Assembly: GCF_003573695.1 (NCBI RefSeq)
Contig: NW_020650971.1
Span: 930,984 to 994,983, forward strand
Length of the DNA stretch: 64,000 nt
From: Papaver somniferum
Taxonomy: Eukaryota > Streptophyta > Magnoliopsida > Ranunculales > Papaveraceae
Direction: 5' to 3'
The translations under genes were made by a program, and so were the position numbers. The notes beneath the pieces are model-generated. The model was given only the letters and a program-made list of their open reading frames with translations. It was not told the DNA's origin and searched no databases. Below are positions 33,297-44,300 of this stretch, piece after piece; within the stretch, counting starts at the first letter, position 1, and every line of letters starts with the position of its first letter.

Positions 33297-34154
33297 TTAA
33301 AATACGAGTTCAGTTGGAGGTGGCTTGTTAAGATCAAGATCAAGGAGTTCTCTATTGGGTTGGTTGCTTTTGAAATCAACAACAGTTGATGAATCAGAAT
33401 CGCTCTGTGATTCTTGTGTTTGCGTTTGTTGTGCTTCTGATGATCCCTTGAAAAAATCTGTTGTTGACAATGGAGTTTTGACGAATCTGGTCATACTCTG
33501 ATCTCTGTAATGATTTTGTTGATGATCAATCATGACCATCTTTGATCTCATAATCGAATCTAAAAAATATCCATGAATGTTAGGGTAAACTCCTAATCCT
33601 AATGCTGCTGAAGGAGGAGTTTGAAATATTTGTTTTTGTTGAAGAGGATATTGCACCTGATGGTTATGAAATGGAAATCTCATAAAACCACCGGAATTAT
33701 CAACAAATCCATTAAAACCAGCAGAAACACCAACACGATGAATCAAATCAAGATCCTGCCTACTGCTCAAATATGGACGATGATGATGATGATCCTCAGG
33801 ACTTGATGAAGATTCAACAGTACTACACGGACTACTCTGCTGCTGCTCGTTACTACAATTAGGATTTTGATTCTGATTATTATCAACAACATGATCAGAA
33901 AGCAAAAGATTAGGAGGAGGAAAATTAGTTTTAGCTTTAGATCCACGAAATTCTCTAGCAGCAGTATCATAAGCTTTAGCAGCTTCTTCAGCTGTATCAA
34001 AAGTACCTAACCAAACTCTACTCTTCTTACCAGGATCTCTAATTTCTGCTGCATATCTCCCCCACGGCCTCTTCCTTACTCCTCGGTAATGTATTTCCTT
34101 AACAATCTCTGTGGTTTTGCTAATTGTATCGTTTTTCTCTGATCTTGGTGCCAT
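33297..34154 (-). CDS. AP2/ERF transcription factor with EAR repression motif (ERF3/ERF4-like)
   Basis: Nuclear DNA-binding protein that should recognise GCC-box promoters and repress them. The single AP2 domain spans residues about 23-80 ([51 protein letters not shown]) and has the YRG and RAYD-type elements of the ERF subfamily. After a Q/N/S/H-rich middle, the C-terminus holds [10 protein letters not shown] (about 271-280), a DLN-type EAR motif known to recruit co-repressors. One AP2 domain plus a C-terminal EAR is the group VIII (B-1) pattern of ERF3, ERF4 and relatives. The frame is uninterrupted and intronless, 285 residues, normal for the group. The ATG at 34152-34154 is preceded by an A-rich leader and a TATA box 80 bp upstream. 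Its promoter carries GCC boxes, so self-repression is possible (inference). Confidence 0.93.
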   Translation of the reverse strand: MAPRSEKNDTISKTTEIVKEIHYRGVRKRPWGRYAAEIRDPGKKSRVWLGTFDTAEEAAKAYDTAAREFRGSKAKTNFPPPNLLLSDHVVDNNQNQNPNCSNEQQQSSPCSTVESSSSPEDHHHHRPYLSSRQDLDLIHRVGVSAGFNGFVDNSGGFMRFPFHNHQVQYPLQQKQIFQTPPSAALGLGVYPNIHGYFLDSIMRSKMVMIDHQQNHYRDQSMTRFVKTPLSTTDFFKGSSEAQQTQTQESQSDSDSSTVVDFKSNQPNRELLDLDLNKPPPTELVF

Positions 34155-34230
34155 TTTTTTTTAGAGATTATTTGGATGTGTTTCTGATAGATGACGATGA
34201 TGATGAAATGTACAGAGATTTTTGGTTTGG

Positions 34231-34240
34231 TTTTATAGAG
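34231..34240 (-). promoter_or_regulatory. TATA box of the ERF gene
   Basis: Minus-strand CTCTATAAAA lies about 80 bp upstream of the ATG, leaving a short leader with CATCATCATCATCGTCATC. Confidence 0.75.
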
Positions 34241-34284
34241 TGAGGAGTTAGACAAAGAAATAAATATTCGGCGCACGGTCAGCG

Positions 34285-34332
34285 AGAGGTTTGACTGTAT
34301 GTGCCGTTTCTTGTGTCCTTGGCCGCCGCCCG
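34285..34332 (-). promoter_or_regulatory. W-box and GCC boxes in the ERF promoter
   Basis: TTGACT (34291-34296, plus strand) is a WRKY-type W-box core. GCCGCC occurs twice, overlapping (34322-34330), the core bound by ERF proteins. Both sites are preserved in the duplicate at about 41498 and 41532. Function is inferred from motif identity only. Confidence 0.55.
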
Positions 34333-34794
34333 CGCCCCCAGCGTGGTTATTATTCTTGTCGTTGTTTATGTATACGTGTTGGTTTCTATGGTCTCCACCT
34401 GGTTTTTTAAAATAAAACGGTTGTCCTGCTGATATTTATTATGGAGCTTGCGTGTTTGGTGGTGATGTTCTTGGAACAGTGATGTCGGAAAAGATATGGG
34501 TATACGGCGGGGGAATTGGATCGATGGGTCCATTCAAAACAGGGTTCAGACAAAAGATAAAAGATAAGCCGTCGAACTAATTAGGTGCTTACATGTGTGT
34601 GGTTGTAGTTTGGTTGCCGTAGGATGGAGGCAATAAGAGATCCTAGTTAACAATTCGGGATATGGGTAGTAGTTCGGGACGACATACGTACGGAAAATAT
34701 AGGTATTCGGATAGATTGGATTCGGTCAAACGGTTCGTTGTTTGGACACTAGTTCAGAACGACATACGTACCTACATATTCATTTTAGTTTGGC

Positions 34795-35094
34795 ACTAAT
34801 AAGCTTGTTTGGTTTTCACAAAAATTTAGAAAATCAATCATTATAGTTATTTTTTCATGTTTTTTCCTAATCTATCTTTGGTCCCCACTCATTTAATATA
34901 AGAAAAATGGGAAATAGAAATGGCCCCCTTTAATATCAAGAGAGAAAAGGGAGAGAGAAAAGAAAGAGAGAAGTGATCCCTCTATGAGTATACTAGTAAA
35001 ATCATAATATTTGATTTTCCACATATGAAAACAAGCCTATTTTTTTGACACACGTAAATAAGAAAACAATCCTATTTTTTAGAAACGGAGCGAG
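34795..35094. mobile_element. Stowaway-like MITE, left end unclear
   Basis: The right end is GAAACGGAGCGAG followed by TA, and the preceding sequence (AAGCCTATTTTTTTGACA, AATCCTATTTTTTAGAAAC) matches the MITE at 1-130. It is absent from the ERF-flank copy at 41.7 kb. The left terminus near 34795 is not a good CTCCCTCCG match. Confidence 0.6.
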
Positions 35095-35229
35095 TAACTG
35101 GGTAAGAGATCTTAGAATGATTTTGTGGTTGGATTTTTGTTCAATGGTCCATTTTGGAGGGAGTAACTGGGTAAGAGATCTTAGAATGATTTTGTGGTTG
35201 GATTTTTGTTCAGTGGTCCATTTTGGTTT
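35092..35229. repeat. 69-bp tandem duplication at the MITE end
   Basis: GAGTAACTGGGTAAGAGATC through TGGTCCATTTTGG occurs at 35092 and again at 35161 with one difference. Each copy starts with the MITE end (GAG then TA). The single-copy version is seen at 41764-41835. Confidence 0.85.
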
Positions 35230-36500
35230 AGTTGAGACTTGAGAACATAATCTTCTTTTGATTAAGTTAATAAGAAAGATTAAAGAAATATATTATTTTA
35301 TTTTAGGCTGAAACAGTGAATCTGTCAATATGTCTTCTACTTTCCATGTAGCTTCTAAACTGTTGCTATGGGAACGATGGCCGGCAAAAATATTTTTTTT
35401 TTAATAGAACCGGCTTGCCAAAGTATCCAATGATGGAGGCTCTAGAATTGGGTCAAACCTGGTCTGGTCGAACTAATGTGTATCATGACCTCTTAATAAA
35501 TGGTGGTGTATTGTTGGGGAACACCTAAATATTTAAGGTTGGGGAACAAGTAAGTGAATTGTGATACTGTTGTATCGAGTTGACTACACTATACTCCGAG
35601 ATTCCTTAGTCAAACAGATAAGAATCGAAATTAAAAGAAACAGTCAAGACAATTATTTGAAATTAAAATACAAAATATGATCAGAGATATTTCCCCAGCT
35701 AATGCCTGGTTTGCATGTGTTTTGCTCTACCACCGTAGCACTAGTGTTAACAAAAAAGAGAAAAATCGGATGAAACTAAATGATACAATGGGCGTCTACC
35801 GTCTGAGAACAACCGTGATTCAGAGTCTTCAGGCAATAAAGAATGCCTACTTATATCTTATTTTTGTCTATTTTCGGAAATCATTCGAGTAACCTCAAAG
35901 TGTTATTTTTGGCTAGAAGTACTATCACATTAAGGAATTTTCAAAAAAGAATCCCTGTATTTTACCAACAATTATTTCGAATCCAACATTTCAATTTCCT
36001 CCCTCATCTCAGTTTGTGAAAATTTAATTCCAACGCCTAGAAATGAATACTTAGAATCTTTCATTTAACGTAAAGACATTAATGATAGTTCGATAGTTAC
36101 ATTTCAAAGTATATACTTCAGATCAACTCAACATATTTGAGTTCTTTCAACTGGATGAATTTAAGGCAAAAAAAAAAAAACATCCCGGACATGTTAGTTT
36201 CAATTGTCACAAAAAATCCGTGTTATCCATGCAAATTGCAAATAACTTATACTTAACAAAAAAGAATAATAATTGAGATTTGAATGACTGATTAATTAAC
36301 TTTTATAAAATGTGGGAGAGTATATATATGTATATGAATGACTGATTAACTTTTAAAAAATGTGGGAGAGTATATACGTATCATCTGACCCTATTTCTCT
36401 TCTTTTTTCGGCTTGTTTTAGAGCTTGAAAACAATGTCCCATTCAAATTGTTCTTCTGTCTAGAACATACAAACAGTACTTCACTACTTCCAACAATCTG
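35230..36500 (-). repeat. GT47 3'-flank repeat, unit 1, with GT47 tail relic
   Basis: This unit aligns with 41890-42910 (TTCTACTTTCCATGTAGCTT, AGAGATATTTCCC, TCCAACATTTCAATTTCCTC, TTATCCATGCAAATTGCAAA). Its right end, 36370-36490, matches the 3' end of the intact gene at 56915-57025: GTATCATCTGACC, TTATTTCTCTTCT and, on the minus strand, AGAAGAACAATTTGAATGGG, the remains of the final codons. It is a decayed gene end, not a gene. Confidence 0.7.
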
Positions 36501-36551
36501 CCCATTTAGTTAATTTAGTAAATTGAAAACCATGACGACTTTAGTTATTTA

Positions 36552-37041
36552 GAGCAACTGCAGTGGTGCGATCAAAACCAAAGATCAAAGATCAAAAAAA
36601 AGATCAAATTTTGGGTTTAGTCCGTGTTGTCACGTAACGGTGGCGATTAAAATTTGGTCGCGCATAATTTAAAGATCCGCCCCAAAAAAATTTCATCGGG
36701 CGTATCTCAAATGTCCGCCCAATCAATCACCAGGCGTACTTTAAGTTTACGCCTGTCAACAGGCGTACTTTAAGTTTACGCCTCATTTTTTTTTTTTTTT
36801 TTAATTTGAATTTTCATCGGGCGTAATTTAAATCTCCGCCCGTTAACAAGCGTACTTTAAATTTACGCCCAGCAACAAGCGTACTTTAAATTTACGCCTG
36901 ATTATATTAGGATTTGGTATTTGGTCGCGACCAAATATGGTCTGGAATTTGATCTTTGGCTGGGATTTGATCTTTACTCCGTCCCACTGCGTCACGATCT
37001 CATCCCAAATTTTTGGTTATACTCGCCCACTGTGGATGCTC
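36552..37041. mobile_element. Tourist-like MITE with GGCGTA/TACGCC hairpins
   Basis: TSD TTA (36549-36551 and 37042-37044). Ends are GAGCAACTGCAGTGGTGCGA and, on the minus strand from the right, GAGCATCCACAGTGG. Same family as 16633-17400, but the interior hairpins read AGGCGTACTTTAAGTTTACG and related, so both arms differ together from the sister copy. Confidence 0.87.
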
Positions 37042-37044
37042 TTA

Positions 37045-37140
37045 GGAAATTATCATATCTTCCACGTTACTTATGAACTGTTGCTATTGCCAAGAATGGC
37101 CGCCAACTACAACGTTTTTTTATTAAACCAGACTCCCTAA
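37045..37140. repeat. GT47 3'-flank repeat, unit 2, left piece
   Basis: TTCCACGTTACTTATGAACT, GTTGCTATTGCCAAGAATGG and TTTTTATTAAACC align with 41975-42050 and 35345-35425. The unit continues after the MITE at 37661. Confidence 0.65.
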
Positions 37141-37657
37141 CAGCAAGGGCTATGGGTAGTGTCATCATTTCAAATGAAAGAGTGCATAACCAATTTGAGC
37201 AAATTAGACTTTCTTATGGGTAGGTTTCAACCCATTTTTTCCCCAAATCCTTCCACACACTCGTTCATTCGAACGAGTAGTTGGGAATTTCACACTAACG
37301 GGGCTATCCCCCGTCAGAAAAGAGAAACTTTTAGTGCAAAACGGGGAACAGTCCCCCGTTAAAACCTTTTTTTTCGTTTTTTTTTTGACGGGGGACTATC
37401 ACCCGTTTATGTAGAATTTTTTTAGCTTTTTTTTTGTTGATGGGGGATTATCCCCCGTCTAAGAAGATTTTTTTTGGACGGGGACAGTCCCCCATCTGGT
37501 CCAAAATCCAATTTTTTTTTAATTAAATTGGAGATTGTCTCCCTGTAGTGTCTTTTTTTTGTATTTGTCCATAATAGCTTCACTCGTTCATCTGGGCGAG
37601 TAGTCTTTCATACGAAAGAGTTAGTCTCCATTTGGAGACTACCCATAGGATATGCTC
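37141..37657. mobile_element. MITE with CGGGGGACAGTCCCCCG hairpins, copy 2
   Basis: TSD TAA (37138-37140 and 37658-37660). The ends are imperfectly inverted: GGGCTATGGGTAGTG on the left and CTATGGGTAGTCTC read from the right. The interior (37290-37500) holds four dyads such as ACGGGGAACAGTCCCCCGT and GATGGGGGATTATCCCCCGTC-type units. The empty site is visible at 42048-42062 (CCCAAAGTGTCCACTG). Confidence 0.78.
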
Positions 37658-37660
37658 TAA

Positions 37661-38152
37661 GTGTCCACTGGTAGAGGTACTTAAATTGAGGCAAACCTAG
37701 TCTGTGACCTGCCAATAAATGGAGGTAACCTATGTTATTATCTTAGATGATATTCAAACTACGATCAGAGATGTTTCCAGGCTAACACAAAGTTCACTTA
37801 TATACGGCTGACCTGCTTAGAGGTGGATTAATCCGTCCACATGCACCTCCACCACAAGATTAATAGGTGGTAGGGGTTTCAATCTATTAGTGAGACAATA
37901 TCTATTAATCTAGCAGAGGTTGATATGGAACAATTAGTCCTCCTTCGATTGAGCTACACCAAGTGTTTTCCATATTCAGCTCCACCACAAAGCAAAAGGG
38001 GAAACTTTGGGCAGATAAACAATATACTTGCTACCGTAGTATTTCAAAGTTTCAAACAACAAAGTCTACATTCATTCCTCTTATTTTTAATTGTTTCTTG
38101 AAATGGTAACTAAAACAATATACAAACACCAAAGAGTCATTTTGTCTCGAAG
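37661..38152. repeat. GT47 3'-flank repeat, unit 2, middle piece
   Basis: GTGTCCACTGGTAGAGG continues the unit after the MITE. CAGAGATGTTTCCAGGCTAA, ATGGAGGTAACC and CATTCCTCTTATTTTTAATT match 35680-35880 and 42290-42470. A hAT element interrupts it at 38153; it resumes at 39831. Confidence 0.6.
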
Positions 38153-39830
38153 CAGGGCCGGCCCTGAGAATTTGCTGCCCCAAAGGTGGCGGCAAAATTG
38201 CCGCCCCATCTCACAGCTCTTAAAACATGAACAAGTTACACCATATATTTATTTAATTTGTTGAAAAATGAGATTATATTAATCAATAAGGATAAGCACA
38301 ACTAAGGAGCTAAACTTCCCATATTACATATGTAATCACAAACTCCTAGTTGAATAAAATCAAATTTATACCTACAACTTTAAACTTCTCAATTTGAGAC
38401 ATCCAAAGAACAATGGTATGTTTGATCAGAACCATCAATTTCTCATCGTTTTGTGTCTAGCACCAAATGCGCCACCATTCTTTTCCTTCCACAAATGCCA
38501 GATAGTAGCATAATGCACCTACCTCCAACTTCCTTACACCTACCTTTAAGCTCAGTAAAACTCTACGCTTCAAAAACTTCTTACTGAGTTTGAGGCGTCA
38601 TCCAAGCTATCGTAAAAGCAAAAAGAACAGGGAAAATGAAGAGATAATTACCCCAAGTTCACCATTAACACCTAGTTGTTCACCATATTAGAAGTAAATT
38701 TGAATCAATTTAAAATGCAAAAAAACAAATGGGGAAATGAAAGAACGATTACCTCACTAGCGTGATCATATATGGATGCTGCAAAGAACCCCAAACGTGA
38801 TCGTGGAATCCCTTTCATAAATGCTGATGCTGCATCCAAGCAAAATATTACATGTTTTAGCACTGAAACAAATATGAAAGAAATAAAATTAGACAAGTGA
38901 AAAATGTAGATTTAACCAAATTTATAGGACATTTTTACTACAACTTGACTACTACTTAGACTTGCTGATGCTATAATTAATATTCTATAGTACCAATTCT
39001 CCAAAGATAAATAACAAACACAACAAATTAGCCCATTTTCTACCATGGAATCAAATAGCTGATCAAATATTTGTCTAGTAAAACAAGGTACATCTGAAAA
39101 TCATAAGAACAACTGAGGTGATAACAAAGACAAGGTACAACTATGTACATTCCCATATAGGAAAACGGATGAACTGAGGTGAAAGAGAAAGAGTAAGAAT
39201 GTATATCCTAAAATGGTAGTACCAGAATTAGAACTCTAGAATAATAGACGAAGAATCTCGCAAAAACACAATTAAGTAATACTACTTGGAAATCAAAAGA
39301 TTAGACTTACAATCAGCCATAAAATATATATGATAATCTATTCTTGTAATTCAATTTGGGGTCCAAATTTTTTTCCCTAAAAATGCAATTAAGTAATTCT
39401 AACTGAAAATCAAAAGATTAGATGCAAATCAATCAAAGGATATAAAAGATAATTGAATTGGGATTTAATTTTACTTACCGTGGAGACGGTGGCTCAAGTG
39501 GAAGTGGTGCAGGGTATAAGAAACTGGAAACTGGATGGAAGAGGCAAGAAGTGGATGGATTCTCAAGAGACCGAGAGAAAACAATTATTCTCTGAAACAT
39601 AACCGGGGCTTTTTACATATTACTTGTAAGCCATTAAAGTAACCCTTTATTAATAATTATGCCCCTAAATCTCTTAGGGTTATGTCCTTTCTTTATTTGT
39701 AATCACGATTTAAACCTTCGTATTCATAATTATCACAAAACAACCCCTGATAAAAATCTAATTTTTGTTGCCCCGGTTGCGTGCTGCCCCAAAGTCAACC
39801 TTCGTTAACTTTGTCTCAGGACCGGCCCTG
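38153..39830. mobile_element. hAT element, 1678 bp, non-autonomous, with captured exons
   Basis: The 8-bp target duplication TCTCGAAG (38145-38152 and 39831-39838) is perfect. Terminal repeats are CAGGGCCGGCCCTGAGA on the left and CAGGGCCGGTCCTGAGA from the right, typical hAT ends. No dimerisation domain or other transposase piece is seen. On the minus strand, 39479-39610 looks like a first exon (ending CCACG/GTAAGTAAAA). 38753-38830 looks like an internal exon (after TTGGATGCAG, coding SAFMKGIPRSRLGFFAASIY then DHASE, ending before GTAATC). I cannot name the source gene. Confidence 0.9.
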
Positions 39831-39838
39831 TCTCGAAG

Positions 39839-40370
39839 CAACATAAATTATTCCATCTATAAAAGAACACATAGCAATATTGCAAACAACCTTCTCGAGT
39901 CCAACATTTCAATTTCCTCCCTCACCCTCATTTCAGCTGATTAAGATTATAGTTATAACTCCTTGAGCCGAATGGTTAATATCTTTCATTTTACATAATG
40001 AGTCGAATAGTGATTCTAACAAAATTTCTAATATAATATATAATTGGGCTCTACACAACTCCATTTATTAAAGTTTTTTTGGATGGATGAATTTACAGGT
40101 AAAGTAAACACAGGAAAACTGTTAGTTTCCGCCATCAAACATAATTAACTTAATTCATGCAAATTGCAAATACTTGTGACAATCATGTATTATTCAAGTG
40201 AGAAACCATACAAATATATTAAGCTTCTTTTTTCATCTAGATTGCAAAAGAATAATAACCAAGATTTTAATGACAATTAACTTTTACAAAATGTGGAGCA
40301 TAAAGCTGTATCAGCTGACCATATTTCTCTTATCTTTATCCTTATTTTCAAGCTTCTTTTTTTTATATAA
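39839..40370. repeat. GT47 3'-flank repeat, unit 2, right piece
   Basis: CCAACATTTCAATTTCCTCC, GATGAATTTACAGG, TTCATGCAAATTGCAAATAC and ACAAAATGTGGAG then ATCAGCTGACC align with 35985-36400 and with 56790-56950 beside the intact gene. Confidence 0.7.
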
Positions 40371-40610
40371 AATGATCTTTTTCTTGTTTTTCTTATGTCC
40401 AGGACAAATGATACTTCTACGTATTGGATCCGAAATGAGGCGGTTCATTGGGTTTTGTCCCTCCTATAACTTTTTCGAGCACTCATTTAACGGCTATGTC
40501 AAATGCATCTTCAGTGGTCGCTAAATTATACCTTGGGTATGCATATATTACCGTTGGAAGCAACTTTATAACTTTTTCTGGCATTATACAAACTTAATTT
40601 CTAGGGAGAG
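40371..40610 (-). pseudogene. GT47 galactosyltransferase C-terminal relic
   Basis: On the minus strand it reads KLLPTVIYAYPRYNLATTED then AFDIAVK and a stop, matching residues near the C-terminus of the intact GT47 protein (VIYADPRSKLETIEDAFDIA). Downstream, PNEPPHFGSNT corresponds to PDKPPRSEYNT. Frameshift, deletion and stop codons make it a dead fragment. Nothing upstream of this part of the gene survives. Confidence 0.85.
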
Positions 40611-41468
40611 AATTGTTGTGGAACGATTTCGTTATTTAGGATTAGACGACATATTTTGTAGAAAAATTACAATTTCAAATTCAAATCCCAACTTGTAAAA
40701 ATTATAATTGTAACGCCACGTAATGAATGTTTAAAATCTTTTGTTTAACATAATGTGTATTGAACTTCTTTCAAGCTGAAGAAGTTTTAGATAAGGAAAA
40801 CATTTAATGCTTGTTGTTAGTTTTTGCTGTGGCGCAAAATTCACTTTTTTCATGCAAATTGTGAATATTTGTAATAATCAAGATTCCAAGTACTTAGCAC
40901 AAAAGAGTACTAATTGAGATTTTAAAGACTAATCAACTTTTCTTTCATGTAATGTTAATTGGTGCATATGTTGGAACTTGATAAAAACAATGTCTCTTGC
41001 GTATCTGTTATTTCCCACACAAACTATATATTTTGTGTTTTGGATAAAATAGGATAATTTTGACTTCCTTTAGAGTTTAGATTTCTATAAACAAACCGAA
41101 ACTTTAAGAATAAAATCCTACTATTTTCCATAAAATCATTTTGATTCTAACATTTCAATCTCCTCCCTCATCTTAACCTGTAAAGACTTGACCTGTATAA
41201 CACCTCAAGTGAATGCGTGTAAAATCTTTCAGTTAACATTGTGATACTTGCATTAATTCCCAATTCCGGACAGTATAATGTTAAATGGATGAACTTATAG
41301 GAAATGGAAACATTTCAAACCTGTTGAATTTCTATGTTATACTCGATCATTAAATTCATGCAAAATGCAAAAACTTAACAATCATGAATTCAAATAAGAA
41401 AATCACACTAATAAGCTAATCAACAGTTTTCATCTAGACTACACACATTACATACTTCACATAAAAGA
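40611..41468. repeat. GT47 3'-flank repeat, partial unit 3
   Basis: Two further degenerate copies of the flank core, at about 40680-40960 and 41150-41420, share AACATTTCAATCTCC, GTGTAAAATCTTTCAGTTAA, AAATTCATGCAAAATGCAAA and CACAAAAGAGTACTAATTGA. Order matches the other units. No coding sequence. Confidence 0.55.
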
Positions 41469-41970
41469 AATTAATATTCGGCGCACAGTCAGCGATAGGT
41501 TGACTGTATGTGCCGTTTCTTGTGTCCTTGGCCGCCGCCAGCGCCCCCAGCGTGGTGCTACTGCTGATATTTATTACGGAGTTTGCGTGTTTGGTGGTGA
41601 TGTTCTGGAAACAGTGATGTCGGAAAAGATATGGGTATACGGCGGGAGATTTGGATCGGGGCCCACCAAACACAAACACAGGGTTCAGACAAAAGATAAA
41701 TAGTTGCCGTCGAATTAATTTGATGCTTACATATGTTTGTGGTTTGTGCTTTTATTGCCGTAGGATGGAGGTAATAAGAAATCTTAAATTGATTTTGTGG
41801 TTGGATTTTTGTTTAGCTGTCTATTTTGGTTTAGTTGATACTGGAGAACATAATCTTCTTTTGATTAAGTTAATGAGAATGATTAAAGAAAGTTTATGTG
41901 ATTATTTAATTTTACTTTTCACATGCTCCTGGTTTGGTGATGATGCGGAAAACCGGCTGAACGTGTCTTC
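41469..41970. repeat. Orphan duplicate of the ERF promoter and upstream region
   Basis: From ATTCGGCGCAC to the GCC boxes (GGCCGCCGCC), GCGCCCCCAGCGTGG and GATGTCGGAAAAGATATGGG, the sequence follows 34266-34580 and then 35096-35280, skipping the MITE inserted there. It starts just upstream of the TATA position, so leader and ERF coding sequence are absent. Open frames here (for example 41651-42064) are chance. Confidence 0.88.
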
Positions 41971-42950
41971 TACGTTCCACGTAGCTTCTAAAGGGTTGCT
42001 ACGGCAAAAATGGCCGGCAAAAGTAACTTTTTTAATAAAACTGGCCACCCAAAGTGTCCACTGATAAAGGATTTTAAATTGGGGAACAAGTACGTGAATT
42101 GTAATACTGTTATATGGAGGTAGCTACACTCTGAGATTCCTTGGTCAAACAGATGAGAATAAAAAAATGGCACCAAACAGCTAAACTTCCTAGCTTATAT
42201 TTTTAAACTTAAAATTTAGAATGAATTAGGAGTTAAACAGTGAAAATGAAGAACAAAAATCAAGACAACCATCTGAAATGAAAATACAAAATGTTATTAG
42301 AGATATTTCCCGCTAATGCCAAGTTCACATATACTTGGCTGGGCTCTACCAAGGTACTACTAGTGTTAACCAAAAACAAAGAAAAAGTCCAAGGCAAATA
42401 AACGATACAATATGCATCCGGAAGTAATAGTGATTCATGCACCTACCTCTGTCTTAATTTTTAATGTTTTCTGAAATTATTCCGGCAATTGGGATGTGTC
42501 ATTTTATCGGGTAGAATTATAACATTACGGAATTTTCAAAATAAAATCTCTGCATTTTGGGACCACATAGTCACCGTTTCTCGACCAAGTATTTCAAATC
42601 CAACAATTCAATTTTCTCCCCCATCTCAACTTGTGAAGATTTTACTTGTAACACCTTGAGATAAATGTTTAATTTTTTTTTATTTAATATAATGATTATA
42701 CGAGTAATTCCATAGTTGTTTTCTTTTTCACGAAAAATATAATTGGCTTCAATACAACTCAACATGTTAGAACTATTTAAAATGATGAATTTATAGGTGA
42801 AAAAAACATTTGAGACTTTGCTAGTTTCATTTGCACGCAAAATTCATGTTATCCATGCAAATTGCAAATAGTTGTAAAAATAAAGAATTTTGAGCAATGA
42901 AAACATACTTGTATGTATTATTATCCTATTTTGGATTCTTATTTGGTTGC
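41971..42950. repeat. GT47 3'-flank repeat, unit 4
   Basis: This is the best-preserved partner of unit 1: TTCCACGTAGCTTCTAAA, AAAATGGCCGGCAAAAGTAA, GGGGAACAAGTACGTGAATT, TTAGAGATATTTCCCGCTAA, CCAACAATTCAATTTTCTCC and TTATCCATGCAAATTGCAAA in order. It ends before any GT47 coding remnant. Confidence 0.72.
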
Positions 42951-43619
42951 AATTTTAGACTAATTAAGAAAATAATCATCTTTTGATTTATAATAAGCTA
43001 ATGAGAAAGGTTAACAGGGGTGTATTCAATCCAGATTATGATAGACAGTTGAGAATATGCACAAGTCTATGATGTTCAAACAAGAATTATATAGATTTTG
43101 CATAAATACGAGGTGTTCAAAATCATGGATATTTAATTCCATTAAAATCCAAAGTATTCAAATTAGACATTTCAATATGCTTAAAAAATATTGGTATTCG
43201 ATTTACTTTATGTTTTCATAATACAAGATTTTTATAGATTTTTTTTTTATTTAATCAGGAAAGAAATTATCTTTTTTTTTCCTCTCTAAATATCTAGCTA
43301 AGGGAAGAGAATTTTACGGATTCTTGAGAGAACGTATCTATCAAGAACATAACACTTGAGATAACATATCTATCGAGAATAACATCAATTTCCCTCATTT
43401 GGTGGGACAACCGCAATTAAACTTTTTTACCACTTTGTCGGTACCCCATAACTATAATAGTTTAAGTCACATCACTTATTCTTGGTAAATCATCAAAAGA
43501 AAACTTGCTTTTAAAACATTTCCCCGTTTTTTAATATAAAAATCAATCAAAGTATACACGCATTCATCTTCATCGAAACCCAATTTGTAATAGCAAACCC
43601 ATAAAATTAAATAACTCGC

Positions 43620-44300
43620 TTCTTTGAATACACCTCTGTAAGAAAAGATTAAAGAAAGATTATGCGACTATTTCTTCTATTTAATTCAACTAGTCTGTGT
43701 CACGGCCTTTCAATAAATTATGGTAATTTATGTCATTATCTAAGCTGTGTATAGAGATAGGGGCTAGGGCTTAGTTCACATATATTTTGCTCTACCACTG
43801 GTGTCAAGTAAATAAAAAAAAAAAAAAAAGAGAACAAGAAAGATACAATGACGGACACAAATAATGGTATTTCAGACAACAATAAATTCATTCCTTTTTC
43901 ATACTTGTCTCCTTGTTCTATATTTTTTTTTTTTGTCAATGAGGGGTTTTATGAATCCGATAAAAGTAAAAAGAGCGGATTGGTTATTTATCAATTTACA
44001 AAAACGAACTAGTAACATATTAAGAACATTATTAATAAGAATAAAACTAATCATATCCGAGGAAGCTACTATTATGACTTGGAAGTACGGGAAACTTACA
44101 ATATTTGCAAATAAAATCTTCATATCTTTGATATTTTTACTTCGGGTATTCCTATTCAGTACTTTAGAAGTACTATTTCTCTACCGACTATTTTGGATAT
44201 GAAGATTATTTTCTAGCAAATTGCAAATAGTTGTAACAATAAAGATTTGGATCAATGAAAATATACTTGTGTGTATTATTATCCTATGATAATATGTCCA
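43620..44300. repeat. GT47 3'-flank repeat, fragmentary unit 5
   Basis: Pieces such as GATTAAAGAAAGATTATG, TTCACATATATTTTGCTCTA, CCACTGGTGTC and CAAATTGCAAATAGTTGTAA match unit 4 but are separated by unrelated AT-rich DNA. The frame at 43864-44202 is not convincing as a gene. Confidence 0.5.

Noticed and set aside
35045..35242. 65-codon frame with a 23-residue repeat
   Set aside because: The repeat is a 69-bp duplication of intergenic DNA next to a MITE.
38705..38896. A 63-residue protein gene
   Set aside because: Only the 78-bp central piece is bounded by splice-like sites; the rest is intron translation inside a hAT element.
41651..42064. 137-codon open frame
   Set aside because: Lies in the duplicated ERF upstream region; the same sequence at 35.1 kb is non-coding and broken.
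43864..44202. 112-codon frame on plus and 74-codon frame on minus
   Set aside because: AT-rich low-complexity translation, between fragments of the GT47 flank repeat.
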